Source: Shimia aestuarii
GTDB taxonomy: Bacteria; Pseudomonadota; Alphaproteobacteria; Rhodobacterales; Rhodobacteraceae
Assembly: GCF_022814865.1 (NCBI RefSeq)
Contig: NZ_JAKVRD010000004.1
Span: 62,001-126,000 of the forward strand
DNA length: 64,000 nucleotides
Reading direction: 5' to 3'
This document shows positions 55,025-64,000 of this stretch, in pieces. Numbering within the stretch: the stretch's first letter is position 1; the number at the start of each line of letters is the position of its first letter. The translations under genes were made by a program, and so were the position numbers. The notes under the pieces are model-generated. The model did not search any database, was not told the DNA's origin, and saw only the letters and a program-made list of their open reading frames with translations.

Positions 55025-55038
55025 TGAACAAGTGTTCA
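55025..55038. promoter_or_regulatory. TetR-like palindromic operator candidate upstream of ivd
   Basis: TGAACA-AG-TGTTCA is a perfect 14-bp palindrome 108 bp before the ivd ATG. A TTGACC at 54995 and TAGTTA 17 bp later would make a promoter whose start overlaps it. The symmetry and position suggest a repressor site controlling the leucine operon. No regulator gene is adjacent. Confidence 0.55.
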
Positions 55039-55145
55039 ATAAAGTGCCGGGCGGGAGGCCCTTAAGGCGCTTTGGGAGAGATGGCGGTTTTCGCAAGTCC
55101 AATCGGCGGGTTTTCGTGAAACGCTTTAATGGGAGAGTTTGAACG

Positions 55146-56309
55146 ATGTTCATGCACACGATGAGTTTCGACCTCGGAGAAGACGTCAACGCGATGCGCG
55201 AGATGGTGCACCGTTTTGCACAAGAGCGGATCAAGCCGATGGCGGCAGAGATTGATCAGAAGAACGAGTTTCCGAACGAGCTTTGGAAAGAGTTTGGCGA
55301 TCTTGGTCTTCTCGGCATCACCACGCCAGAGGAATATGGCGGGGCGGGCATGTCCTACCTTGCGCATGTGATTGCGGTCGAAGAGATCGCGCGGGCTTCG
55401 GCGTCAGTGTCGCTCAGCTATGGCGCGCATTCGAACCTTTGCGTCAATCAGATCAAGCTCAACGCGACGCATGAGCAGAAGCAGAAATACCTTCCCGGCC
55501 TGATCTCGGGCGAGAAGGTCGGGGCGCTTGCCATGTCCGAGCCGTCCGCCGGGTCCGACGTGGTCAGCATGAAGCTGCGCGCTGAGAAGAAGAACGACCG
55601 CTATGTGCTCAACGGGAATAAGTATTGGATCACCAATGGCCCGGATGCCGATACGCTTGTCGTTTATGCCAAGACCGATCCGGACGCAGGGCCCAAAGGC
55701 ATCACCGCTTTCATCATTGAGAAAGAGATGAAGGGCTTCTCGACCTCGAACCATTTCGACAAGCTCGGGATGCGTGGGTCGAACACGGCAGAGCTCGTCT
55801 TTGAAGATGTGGAAGTGCCTTTCGAGAACGTGCTTGGCGAAGAAGGCAAGGGCGTGCGCGTCTTGATGTCTGGCCTCGATTATGAGCGCGTGGTGTTGGC
55901 AGGCATTGGTACCGGCATCATGGCGGCCTGTCTCGATGAGGTCATGCCCTACATGGTCGAGCGCAAGCAGTTCGGCCAGCCGATCGGGAACTTCCAGCTC
56001 ATGCAGGGCAAGATTGCCGATATGTACACCAAGATGAACTCGGCACGCGCCTATGTCTACGAAGCGGCCAAGGCCTGTGATCGCGGCGAGATCACGCGTC
56101 AGGACGCGGCGGCTTGCTGTCTTTACGCGTCTGAAGAAGCGATGGTCGTGGCGCACCAGGCGGTGCAAGCCTTTGGCGGTGCGGGATATTTGAGCGACAA
56201 CCCTGTGGGTCGGATTTTCCGCGATGCCAAGTTGATGGAGATCGGCGCGGGCACCTCGGAAATCCGCCGCATGCTCGTCGGTCGCGAGATGATGAACAAG
56301 ATGAGCTGA
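55146..56309 (+). CDS. ivd: Isovaleryl-CoA dehydrogenase
   Basis: FAD enzyme oxidising isovaleryl-CoA to 3-methylcrotonyl-CoA in leucine breakdown. The 387-residue protein has acyl-CoA dehydrogenase signatures ([20 protein letters not shown] and [20 protein letters not shown]). The catalytic glutamate is in [12 protein letters not shown], about residue 247. That internal position distinguishes isovaleryl-CoA dehydrogenase from enzymes with a C-terminal catalytic base. GGGAGAG precedes the ATG. It is first in the operon leading to mccB. Confidence 0.96.
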   Translation: MFMHTMSFDLGEDVNAMREMVHRFAQERIKPMAAEIDQKNEFPNELWKEFGDLGLLGITTPEEYGGAGMSYLAHVIAVEEIARASASVSLSYGAHSNLCVNQIKLNATHEQKQKYLPGLISGEKVGALAMSEPSAGSDVVSMKLRAEKKNDRYVLNGNKYWITNGPDADTLVVYAKTDPDAGPKGITAFIIEKEMKGFSTSNHFDKLGMRGSNTAELVFEDVEVPFENVLGEEGKGVRVLMSGLDYERVVLAGIGTGIMAACLDEVMPYMVERKQFGQPIGNFQLMQGKIADMYTKMNSARAYVYEAAKACDRGEITRQDAAACCLYASEEAMVVAHQAVQAFGGAGYLSDNPVGRIFRDAKLMEIGAGTSEIRRMLVGREMMNKMS

Positions 56310-56429
56310 TCTGTTTGGCTCGCAGCTCGCGGGCCAAATCGACAAGATGGGCGCCTATCTAGGGCGCCGTGGGAGACATGTTCGATGGGGCGCGCGACGG
56401 CGTCTTGCGGACACATAGGAGACGCGGCA

Positions 56430-58034
56430 ATGAAACTAGAGTCCAAATTCATCCCGACCAGCGACGATGCGCGCCAGAACCGGGAGGCGCATCTCGAGGC
56501 GCTGGGCGTGGCGGCCGAGGCGGCTGCGGCAGCGACGGCGGGTGGCGGGGAGCGTGCGCGCGAACGCCATGTGAGCCGGGGCAAGATGTTGCCGCGTGAA
56601 CGGGTGGCGAACCTGCTCGATCCGGGTGCGCCGTTTCTCGAGATCGGGGCGACGGCTGCGCATGATATGTATGACAACGCTGCGCCGGGCGCAGGGGTCA
56701 TTGCCGGGATTGGCCGGGTGCAGGGGCAGGAAGTCATGGTGGTGTGCAACGACGCGACCGTGAAGGGCGGCACCTATTTCCCGATGACCGTCAAGAAACA
56801 CCTGCGCGCGCAGGAGATCGCAGAGCAGTGTCAATTGCCTTGTATCTATCTCGTGGACTCGGGCGGGGCGAACCTGCCGCAGCAGGATGAGGTTTTTCCG
56901 GACCGCGATCACTTCGGCCGTATCTTCTTTAATCAGGCCAATATGAGCGCCAAGGGCATTCCGCAGATTGCCGTGGTGATGGGGTCTTGTACGGCGGGTG
57001 GCGCCTATGTTCCGGCGATGTCGGATGTGACGATTATCGTGAAAGAACAAGGCACTATCTTCCTTGCCGGGCCGCCGCTTGTAAAGGCGGCGACGGGGGA
57101 GGTCGTCTCTGCCGAAGACCTTGGGGGCGGCGATGTGCATACGCGGCTTTCGGGTGTGGCGGATTACCTTGCCGAGGACGACGCGCATGCGCTGGCGCTG
57201 GCGCGGCGTGCGGTGGGGCATCTCAACCGGTCCAAGCCGAGCACCGTGACTTGGCAGAGCCCAGAAGAGCCGGCCTATGACCCGGAAGAAATCCTTGGCG
57301 TGGTGCCTGCAGGGCTGCGCACGCCCTATGACATTCGCGAGGTGATTGCGCGTGTGGTCGATGGGTCGCGGTTCGATGAATTCAAGCCGCGCTTTGGCGA
57401 GACGCTGGTCACCGGCTTTGCCCATGTGAAGGGTTGTCCGGTGGGGATCGTGGCCAACAATGGCGTGCTCTATTCCGAAAGCGCAGCAAAGGGCGCGCAT
57501 TTCGTAGAGCTTTGCTCGCAACGCGGTATTCCTCTGGTATTTCTGCAAAATATCACTGGCTTCATGGTCGGGCAGAAATACGAGGCGGAAGGGATCGCGC
57601 GGCATGGGGCCAAGATGGTCACCGCTGTGGCGACCACGAAAGTGCCGAAAATCACCATGCTTGTCGGCGGCTCCTTTGGGGCAGGGAACTATGGCATGGC
57701 CGGGCGCGCCTATAGCCCGCGGTTCCTGTGGACATGGCCCAACAGCCGCATCTCGGTGATGGGCGGAGAGCAGGCGGCGGGGGTCTTGGCCACCGTGAAA
57801 CGCGACGCGATCGAGCGCCAAGGCGGGGAATGGTCGGCCGAGGAAGAGGCGGATTTCAAGAAGCCGACGCTCGATATGTTCGAGCATCAGAGCCATCCTC
57901 TCTATGCTTCGGCACGGCTTTGGGATGACGGGATTGTCGACCCGCGCAAGACCCGCGACGTGCTTGCGCTGAGCCTGTCGGCCTCGCTCTGCGCGCCCGT
58001 GGAAGAGACGAAATTCGGCGTGTTCCGGATGTAA
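56430..58034 (+). CDS. mccB: Methylcrotonyl-CoA carboxylase carboxyltransferase subunit
   Basis: Beta subunit that transfers CO2 from biotin to 3-methylcrotonyl-CoA. The 534-residue protein has two crotonase-like halves with oxyanion glycines ([17 protein letters not shown] and [20 protein letters not shown]). It contains [20 protein letters not shown], typical of MccB rather than PccB. The ATG at 56430 has AGGAGACG upstream; an in-frame start 45 bp earlier adds an unconserved leader. It is second after ivd. The mccA gene follows after 93 bp, with a CGTCGGTAT-type repeat in the gap. Confidence 0.97.
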   Translation: MKLESKFIPTSDDARQNREAHLEALGVAAEAAAAATAGGGERARERHVSRGKMLPRERVANLLDPGAPFLEIGATAAHDMYDNAAPGAGVIAGIGRVQGQEVMVVCNDATVKGGTYFPMTVKKHLRAQEIAEQCQLPCIYLVDSGGANLPQQDEVFPDRDHFGRIFFNQANMSAKGIPQIAVVMGSCTAGGAYVPAMSDVTIIVKEQGTIFLAGPPLVKAATGEVVSAEDLGGGDVHTRLSGVADYLAEDDAHALALARRAVGHLNRSKPSTVTWQSPEEPAYDPEEILGVVPAGLRTPYDIREVIARVVDGSRFDEFKPRFGETLVTGFAHVKGCPVGIVANNGVLYSESAAKGAHFVELCSQRGIPLVFLQNITGFMVGQKYEAEGIARHGAKMVTAVATTKVPKITMLVGGSFGAGNYGMAGRAYSPRFLWTWPNSRISVMGGEQAAGVLATVKRDAIERQGGEWSAEEEADFKKPTLDMFEHQSHPLYASARLWDDGIVDPRKTRDVLALSLSASLCAPVEETKFGVFRM

Positions 58035-58042
58035 AACCGGGG

Positions 58043-58080
58043 TCTGCATCGCGTCGGTATCACGTCGGTATTGCGTCGGT
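58043..58080 (+). repeat. CGTCGGTAT-type repeat, copy 2
   Basis: Three near-direct units, GCGTCGGTAT, CACGTCGGTAT and TGCGTCGGT, lie between mccB and mccA, inside an operon. It matches 10030-10067 at 35 of 38 positions and in the same strand sense. It cannot be a complete transcription stop if mccA is cotranscribed. Confidence 0.75.
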
Positions 58081-58127
58081 GCGCCTCAAGGCCCGGACAA
58101 GGCCAAACCAGATAGGGAGTTGAAATC

Positions 58128-60080
58128 ATGTTCAACAAGATCCTGATTGCGAACCGGGGCGAGATCGCCTGCCGGGTGATGGAAACGGCCCGGAGCATGG
58201 GCGTTAAGACCGTGGCGGTTTATTCCGATGCGGATGCCGAGGCCAAGCATGTGGCAATGGCGGACGAAGCGGTGCACATCGGCGGCGCGGCGCCGGCGGA
58301 AAGCTACCTCAAGGGCGATGTGATCATTGCGGCGGCCAAGGAAACGGGGGCCGAGGCGATCCATCCGGGCTATGGCTTCCTGTCGGAGAACCCGGATTTC
58401 GTGGATGCGGTCGAGAAAGCCGGTTTGGTCTTTATCGGCCCATCGGCGGAGGCGATCCGCAAGATGGGTCTCAAGGATGCGGCCAAGGCGTTGATGGAAG
58501 AAGCCGGTGTGCCGGTCGTACCGGGCTATCACGGGGACAATCAGGATGCGGCGTTCCTTGCCGAGCAGGCGGGCAAGATCGGCTATCCGGTGCTCATCAA
58601 AGCCGTGGCGGGCGGCGGCGGCAAGGGGATGCGCCTTGTCGAGGACGCGAAGGACTTTGCCGATGCACTGGCCAGCGCACAGGGAGAGGCGACGACGGCC
58701 TTTGGCAATCCGGACGTGCTCATCGAGAAATATGTGACCCAGCCGCGTCATATCGAGGTGCAGGTCTTTGGCGATGGCACCCACGCGGTGCATCTTTTTG
58801 AGCGAGATTGCTCGCTTCAGCGGCGTCACCAAAAGGTCATCGAAGAAGCGCCCGCACCGGGCATGAGCCTTGAGGTGCGTGAGGCGATGGGGCAAGCGGG
58901 CGTGCGCGCGGCCGAGGCCATCGGCTACAAGGGCGCGGGCACGGTCGAATTCATCGTGGACGGCTCGGACGGGCTGCGCACGGATGGGTTCTGGTTCATG
59001 GAGATGAACACGCGACTACAGGTGGAGCATCCGGTGACCGAGGCGATCACGGGCGTGGACCTCGTGGAGTGGCAGCTCCGTGTGGCGGCAGGCGAGAGCC
59101 TTCCGGCAGCGCAGGATGAGCTTGCCATTTATGGCCATAGTTTCGAGGTCCGTCTTTATGCCGAGGATGTGCCGAAGGGCTTCCTTCCGGCGACCGGGAC
59201 GCTCTCGCATCTGCAATTCCCGGACGGGGCGCGTTCGGACAGCGGCGTGCGCTCGGGTGACACGATCAGCCCCTTCTACGATCCGATGATCGCCAAGATC
59301 ATCACCCACGGGCCGACCCGTGCCGTGGCGCTGTCGCGGATGAAGACCGCGCTTTCGGAGACGCAGGTCGGCGGTACGGTGACGAACCTTGCGTTCCTCG
59401 GGGCGCTTTGCGGCCATGAGGGCTTTGCTGCCGGGGAGGTCGATACCGGCCTCATCGCGCGTGATCTCGACAGTCTTGTGCAGGATATCACCCCGAACGC
59501 GGCGCAGGTGGCCTGGGCCGGAATGGCTGCGCTTGGGCTTGATACGCTGGCACCGGTCGAAGGGGGGTTCACCCTTTGGGCGCCGCTCGCCCGCGCGGTC
59601 AAGATGTCCCATGGCGAAGAGGTGTTCGACGTGAAGGTCATGATGGACGGCGCGCACCGGGCCGAGGTTCTGGTCGGTGAGACGACAGTCAAGGCAGAGC
59701 GGATCGGTGGCGGTTGGCATTTCGACGGCAAGCGCGCGGCGCCGGTCGTGGTCAAGGGGGGCAAGGTCAGCCTTTTTGCCAACTACGGGATCGAGTTTGA
59801 CGTGGTGGATCCGCTTCAGGTCGCGACGGAAGCCGGGGCGGGAGGCAATGTGATCGCCGCGCCGATGCCGGGCCTTGTGAAGGCGATTTTCGCGGAAGCC
59901 GGCCAAGAGGTCAAAGAGGGCGACCGCCTTGCGATCCTCGAAGCGATGAAGATGGAACACTCGCTTCTTGCGGTGCGCGACGGGGTGGTGGCCGAGGTTC
60001 TGGCCCATGCCGGCGATCAGGTGCAGGAAGGTGCGGCGCTGATCCAGCTTGTGGAGGAAGAAGAGGACGCGGCGGCATGA
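58128..60080 (+). CDS. mccA: Methylcrotonyl-CoA carboxylase biotin-containing subunit
   Basis: Alpha subunit with biotin carboxylase and biotin carrier domains. The 650-residue protein begins MFNKILIANRGEIACRVMET. The ATP-grasp core has KAVAGGGGKGMRLVED, ERDCSLQRRHQKVIEEAPAP and FMEMNTRLQVEHPVTEAITG. The biotinyl lysine is in LEAMKMEHSLLAV, about residue 608. The domain order is that of acyl-CoA carboxylases. Its stop overlaps the GST ATG by 4 bp. GGGAGTTG precedes its start. Confidence 0.98.
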   Translation: MFNKILIANRGEIACRVMETARSMGVKTVAVYSDADAEAKHVAMADEAVHIGGAAPAESYLKGDVIIAAAKETGAEAIHPGYGFLSENPDFVDAVEKAGLVFIGPSAEAIRKMGLKDAAKALMEEAGVPVVPGYHGDNQDAAFLAEQAGKIGYPVLIKAVAGGGGKGMRLVEDAKDFADALASAQGEATTAFGNPDVLIEKYVTQPRHIEVQVFGDGTHAVHLFERDCSLQRRHQKVIEEAPAPGMSLEVREAMGQAGVRAAEAIGYKGAGTVEFIVDGSDGLRTDGFWFMEMNTRLQVEHPVTEAITGVDLVEWQLRVAAGESLPAAQDELAIYGHSFEVRLYAEDVPKGFLPATGTLSHLQFPDGARSDSGVRSGDTISPFYDPMIAKIITHGPTRAVALSRMKTALSETQVGGTVTNLAFLGALCGHEGFAAGEVDTGLIARDLDSLVQDITPNAAQVAWAGMAALGLDTLAPVEGGFTLWAPLARAVKMSHGEEVFDVKVMMDGAHRAEVLVGETTVKAERIGGGWHFDGKRAAPVVVKGGKVSLFANYGIEFDVVDPLQVATEAGAGGNVIAAPMPGLVKAIFAEAGQEVKEGDRLAILEAMKMEHSLLAVRDGVVAEVLAHAGDQVQEGAALIQLVEEEEDAAA

Positions 60081-60736
60081 TCCGCCTGCATCATATCCCG
60101 TTCTCTCGCTCTTTCCGGATTCTCTGGCTTCTCGAAGAGATGGGGCTTCGGGCCGAGCTCAAGAGCTATGCGATTACCGATGGCTCGTTGCGCGCCGCCG
60201 AGTTCAAGGCGATCTCGCCCGTGGGGCGGGTGCCTGCGCTCGAGATTGACGGGCAGACGATCTATGAGAGCGGGGCGATTGTTGAATACCTGACCGAGAC
60301 GCGGCCCGAACATGGGTTGGGGCGGCTGCCGGGGGATGCGGAGCGCGTGCCCTATCTTGAGTGGCTGGGCTTTGCCGAGACGCAGGCGAGCATCATCGGC
60401 TCGCTCAATATGCAACAGCTCTTCATGGGGGATCCGACGCCCGCAGCACCGGAGACGATCCAGCTTGAGACCGCGCGGCTTGCCTCGACGATCAAGGCGA
60501 TGGACCGGGTGCTTGAGGCGCGCGACTGGCTCTTGCCGTCAGGGTTCTCAGCCGCGGATACAATGATGGGGTTCAATCTCTTTGCTGCGCCTTATTATGT
60601 GCGGTTCGACAAATACCCGAATGTTGCGGCCTATGTAGAACGGATCGCGGCACGGCCTGCTTATCGCGAGGCGCGCGCGCTTGATGGCGAGCAGAGTTTT
60701 TACCGCAAGGATTTCTATGAGGTGCCCAATGGCTGA
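60077..60736 (+). CDS. Glutathione S-transferase family protein embedded in the leucine operon
   Basis: A 219-residue GST with an N-terminal thioredoxin-like domain (MIRLHHIPFSRSFRILWLLE), the glutathione-site GRVPALEIDG and YESGAIVEYL, and an all-helical C-terminal domain. A serine (PFSRS) is the probable catalytic residue. It overlaps mccA by 4 bp and the HMG-CoA lyase start by 8 bp, so it is translated within the operon. No GST step is known in leucine degradation. It might detoxify a reactive enoyl-CoA intermediate such as 3-methylcrotonyl-CoA; that is inference. Confidence 0.9.
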   Translation: MIRLHHIPFSRSFRILWLLEEMGLRAELKSYAITDGSLRAAEFKAISPVGRVPALEIDGQTIYESGAIVEYLTETRPEHGLGRLPGDAERVPYLEWLGFAETQASIIGSLNMQQLFMGDPTPAAPETIQLETARLASTIKAMDRVLEARDWLLPSGFSAADTMMGFNLFAAPYYVRFDKYPNVAAYVERIAARPAYREARALDGEQSFYRKDFYEVPNG

Positions 60737-61586
60737 GACGGTTGAGATTTTCGAGATGGGGCCGCGCGATGGCCTGCAGAATGAAAAGCGGCTGATCCCG
60801 ACGGATGAAAAAATCGCCTTGGTCGATTGCCTCAGCCGGGCCGGGTTTCGCCGGATCGAGATTGCGAGTTTCGTGAGCCCGAAATGGGTGCCGCAGATGG
60901 CCGATAGTGCGGATGTGCTTGCCGGGATCACGCGGGCCGAGGGCGTTTCTTATGCGGCGCTGACGCCGAATATGCGCGGCTTTGAGGGCGCGGTGGCGGC
61001 CAAGGCGGATGAAATCGCGGTGTTCGGGTCGGCCTCGGAAGGGTTTTCCAAGGCCAATATCAACGCCAGCATCGCGGAATCGATCGAACGCTTTGTGCCA
61101 GTGATCGAGGCTGCCAAGGCGATTGGGCTGCCGGTGCGGGGCTATGTGTCTTGCGTCACGGACTGTCCCTATGACGGCAAGGTTGCGCCGGAGAGCGCGG
61201 CGCGGGTGGCGAAGATGCTTTTTGATCTTGGGTGTTACGAGGTTTCCCTTGGCGACACGATCGGACAGGGCACGCCGGAGAGCATTGGAGCGATGCTTGA
61301 TGCGGTGATTGCGGAGGTGCCAGCCGAGAAGCTTGCCGGACACTATCACGACACGAGCGGCCGGGCGCTCCTCAATATCGAGGCCTCGCTTGAAAAGGGC
61401 TTGCGCGTCTTTGATGCGGCGGTCGGCGGTCTGGGGGGATGCCCCTATGCGCCGGGCGCCAAGGGCAACGTGGCGACGGAAGCGGTTCATGAGCGGCTGA
61501 CGGCGCTTGGCTATGAGACAGGCCTTGATGCGACGGTCCTTGCCGAAGCGGCGGGGATGGCGCGCGAGATGCGGAAGGGAGACTGA
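60729..61586 (+). CDS. mvaB: Hydroxymethylglutaryl-CoA lyase
   Basis: Cleaves HMG-CoA to acetoacetate and acetyl-CoA, the last leucine step. The 285-residue TIM-barrel enzyme has EMGPRDGLQNEKRLIP, FVSPKWVPQMADS, SCVTDCPYDG and the signature GGLGGCPYAPGAKGN with the active-site cysteine at about 238. The ATG at 60729 overlaps the GST stop. An ATG further upstream, inside the GST gene, is not used. The methylglutaconyl-CoA hydratase gene follows after 2 bp. Confidence 0.96.
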   Translation: MAETVEIFEMGPRDGLQNEKRLIPTDEKIALVDCLSRAGFRRIEIASFVSPKWVPQMADSADVLAGITRAEGVSYAALTPNMRGFEGAVAAKADEIAVFGSASEGFSKANINASIAESIERFVPVIEAAKAIGLPVRGYVSCVTDCPYDGKVAPESAARVAKMLFDLGCYEVSLGDTIGQGTPESIGAMLDAVIAEVPAEKLAGHYHDTSGRALLNIEASLEKGLRVFDAAVGGLGGCPYAPGAKGNVATEAVHERLTALGYETGLDATVLAEAAGMAREMRKGD

Positions 61587-61588
61587 AC

Positions 61589-62374
61589 ATGTTTGAGACA
61601 GTGACGATCGAGACGGATGCGCGGGGCGTCGCGACGCTGACGCTCAACCGCCCGGAAAAGCACAATGCGATGTCGGGGCAGATGCTCGACGATCTGAAAG
61701 CCGCGGCAGAACAGCTTGCGGCGGATGACGCGGTGCGGGTGGTGATCCTGACCGGTGCGGGCAAGAGTTTCTGTGCGGGTGGTGATCTTGCGTGGATGCG
61801 GGCGCAGATGGATATGGACCCAGAGACGCGGGGCCGTGAGGCGCGCAAGCTCGCTGAGATGCTTCAGGCGCTGAACACGTTGCCCAAACCGTTGATCGGC
61901 AAGGTGCAGGGCAATGCCTTTGGCGGCGGTGTCGGGATGGCAAGCGTTTGCGACGTGACCATTGGGGCGGACACGGTTCTCATGGGGCTGACCGAGACCA
62001 AGCTGGGCCTGATCCCGGCCACGATTGGGCCCTATGTCGTCTCACGCATGGGCGAAGCGATGGCGCGGCGGGTGTTTATGTCAGCGCGCCTCTTCAAGGC
62101 GGAGGAGGCGGTGACACTTGGCCTTCTCGCCAAGGCGGTTCCGGCAGAAGAGCTCGATGCGGCGGTCGAGGCGGAAGTGGCCCCTTATATGAACTGTGCC
62201 CCCGGCGCGGTGGCCTCGGCCAAGGCGCTGACCCGTGCGCTTGGACCGCGGATTGATGACGAGATCATCGACATGACCATCCAGGCGCTGGTCAATGCGT
62301 GGGAAGGCGACGAGGCGCCGGAGGGCATTTCGGCCTTCTTTGAAAAACGCAAAGCGTCTTGGGTCCGCAGCTAG
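61589..62374 (+). CDS. liuC: Enoyl-CoA hydratase family, probable methylglutaconyl-CoA hydratase
   Basis: A 261-residue crotonase-fold enzyme. Oxyanion-hole segments are SFCAGGDLAWM and GNAFGGGVGMASVCD. The catalytic glutamate context LTETKLGLIPATIGPYV is typical of 3-methylglutaconyl-CoA hydratase-type members. The operon position between HMG-CoA lyase and the terminator supports that role, completing MCC to HMG-CoA. Without biochemical data, a general enoyl-CoA hydratase role cannot be excluded. It starts 2 bp after the lyase stop. Confidence 0.9.
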   Translation: MFETVTIETDARGVATLTLNRPEKHNAMSGQMLDDLKAAAEQLAADDAVRVVILTGAGKSFCAGGDLAWMRAQMDMDPETRGREARKLAEMLQALNTLPKPLIGKVQGNAFGGGVGMASVCDVTIGADTVLMGLTETKLGLIPATIGPYVVSRMGEAMARRVFMSARLFKAEEAVTLGLLAKAVPAEELDAAVEAEVAPYMNCAPGAVASAKALTRALGPRIDDEIIDMTIQALVNAWEGDEAPEGISAFFEKRKASWVRS

Positions 62375-62796
62375 GGCGCAGGTCAGACGCACTGAGATTC
62401 TTGCTAGCGCAAACATCGTTTCGCCCGCCCTGCAGTTTTTGCCGGGCGGGTTTTCTTTTTGATCGGCAGACAATACCGCCAGCGCGCTTTTGGCGCAGTT
62501 CACGCGATTCGAGACGAATCCAAGGTGACAGATGCATGTTTTCGCATCTGCGGAATTTTCCCTTTGCAAGCGCGGCAAGGGCCGGAAAGGGAAAGAAAAT
62601 ATTTCCTGCCACATTTTCTTGCGGCGCGCAAAACGCTGCGCATACCGTTGTATATGTTGAAAAATCGCAACGATTTCATGAATGTGAATATGTCCTGTGC
62701 GAGTTGACCCCCAAGGGGGGCAGGATTAAACCCTTCCTTAGTCACATCAGCCATTTGACTGCGCACCCTCGGGCACGCGCATGAAAGGAGCCACAC
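62375..62796. other. 422-bp structured non-coding region before nuoA
   Basis: This is the only gap over 300 bp. After the leucine-operon terminator it becomes AT-rich. It holds CAGATGC-atgtttt-c-GCATCTG (62529-62550), TTTCCCTTT...AAAGGGAAA (62557-62594) and AAATCG-caa-CGATTT (62662-62676). CCCCC-aa-GGGGG (62708-62719) overlaps a TTGACC that could be the nuo -35 box, with TTAAAC 16 bp later. The second structure can pair in two alternative ways. I see no convincing protein gene or known RNA family. Confidence 0.5.
62424..62460 (+). terminator. Intrinsic terminator of the leucine operon
   Basis: CCCGCCC and GGGCGGG form a perfect 7-bp stem with a 13-nt loop, followed by TTTTCTTTTT. It lies 50 bp after the liuC-like stop. 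Confidence 0.9.

Positions 62797-64000
<1,204 letters not shown>

Noticed and set aside
62359-62784. 141-codon frame between the leucine operon and nuoA
   Set aside because: It overlaps the end of the hydratase gene, runs through the intrinsic terminator and hairpins, has no ribosome site and no resemblance to a protein family.

Overview
The window is ordinary GC-rich chromosome from an alphaproteobacterium, almost certainly Rhodobacteraceae (Roseobacter group or a close relative). This rests on the aerobic cobaltochelatase genes cobS/cobT, the adjacent J-domain and BolA genes, fused-domain PntA with PntB, the leucine-degradation operon, the divergent glmU/gph pair, and several short conserved Rhodobacterales proteins (DUF4177, DUF2256, DUF3422). 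I cannot assign a genus. I see no tRNA, rRNA, CRISPR array, insertion sequence, integrase or phage gene, so the region reads as stable core and catabolic gene content. About 59 protein genes are supported; the first (Xaa-Pro aminopeptidase) and last (nuoC) are cut by the window edges.

Layout. 1-6050, minus strand: aminopeptidase P, cobT, a small secreted protein, a racemase-like protein, cobS, and a membrane methyltransferase-like protein. 6306-8491: fasciclin protein, exported MsrB, J-domain protein, BolA. 8495-17236, mostly minus: DUF4177 protein, thioesterase, HemJ-like membrane protein, a cysteine-paired Sel1-like protein, gatB, two unrecognised proteins, pepN. 17357-20689, plus: DUF2256 protein, malate synthase G, class-I amidotransferase hydrolase. 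20702-23799, minus: kynA, kynU and an SDR dehydrogenase. 23963-29073, plus: degenerate MBL-fold protein, periplasmic rhodanese, membrane methyltransferase-like protein, pntA, pntB. 29200-32118: thioesterase, DUF3422 protein and a YeeE/YedE sulfur transporter. 32378-43310: peptide-type ABC importer (binding protein and permeases on minus, fused ATPase on plus) beside argE-like, FAD oxidase and two M20 amidohydrolase genes. 43416-54888: waaA, moaA, lipoprotein, alkD-like, glmS, glmU, gph, PrpD-family, DegT aminotransferase, APC permease. 55146-62374: leucine catabolism (ivd, mccB, mccA, GST, HMG-CoA lyase, methylglutaconyl-CoA hydratase). 62797-end: nuoA, nuoB, nuoC.

How genes work together. 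The leucine operon carries isovaleryl-CoA towards acetoacetate and acetyl-CoA, and malate synthase G condenses glyoxylate with acetyl-CoA. KynA and KynU are two steps of tryptophan breakdown. The 32-43 kb block looks like a dedicated uptake-and-hydrolysis locus for acylated amino acids or small peptides. GlmS and GlmU make UDP-GlcNAc and WaaA adds Kdo, both for the envelope. PntAB and Nuo handle reducing equivalents.

The non-coding layer gave the most unexplained structure. A two-hairpin element with a conserved tail sits just 3' of four unrelated genes, always in the direction of transcription. A second repeat built from CGTCGGTAT units occurs twice. There are also candidate operators at kynU, ivd and glcB, and a 422-bp structured region ahead of nuoA. 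On the protein side, the racemase-like protein between cobS and cobT lacks both catalytic cysteines, and the MBL-fold protein lacks its HxHxDH zinc motif. I found no system that I can confidently call new.
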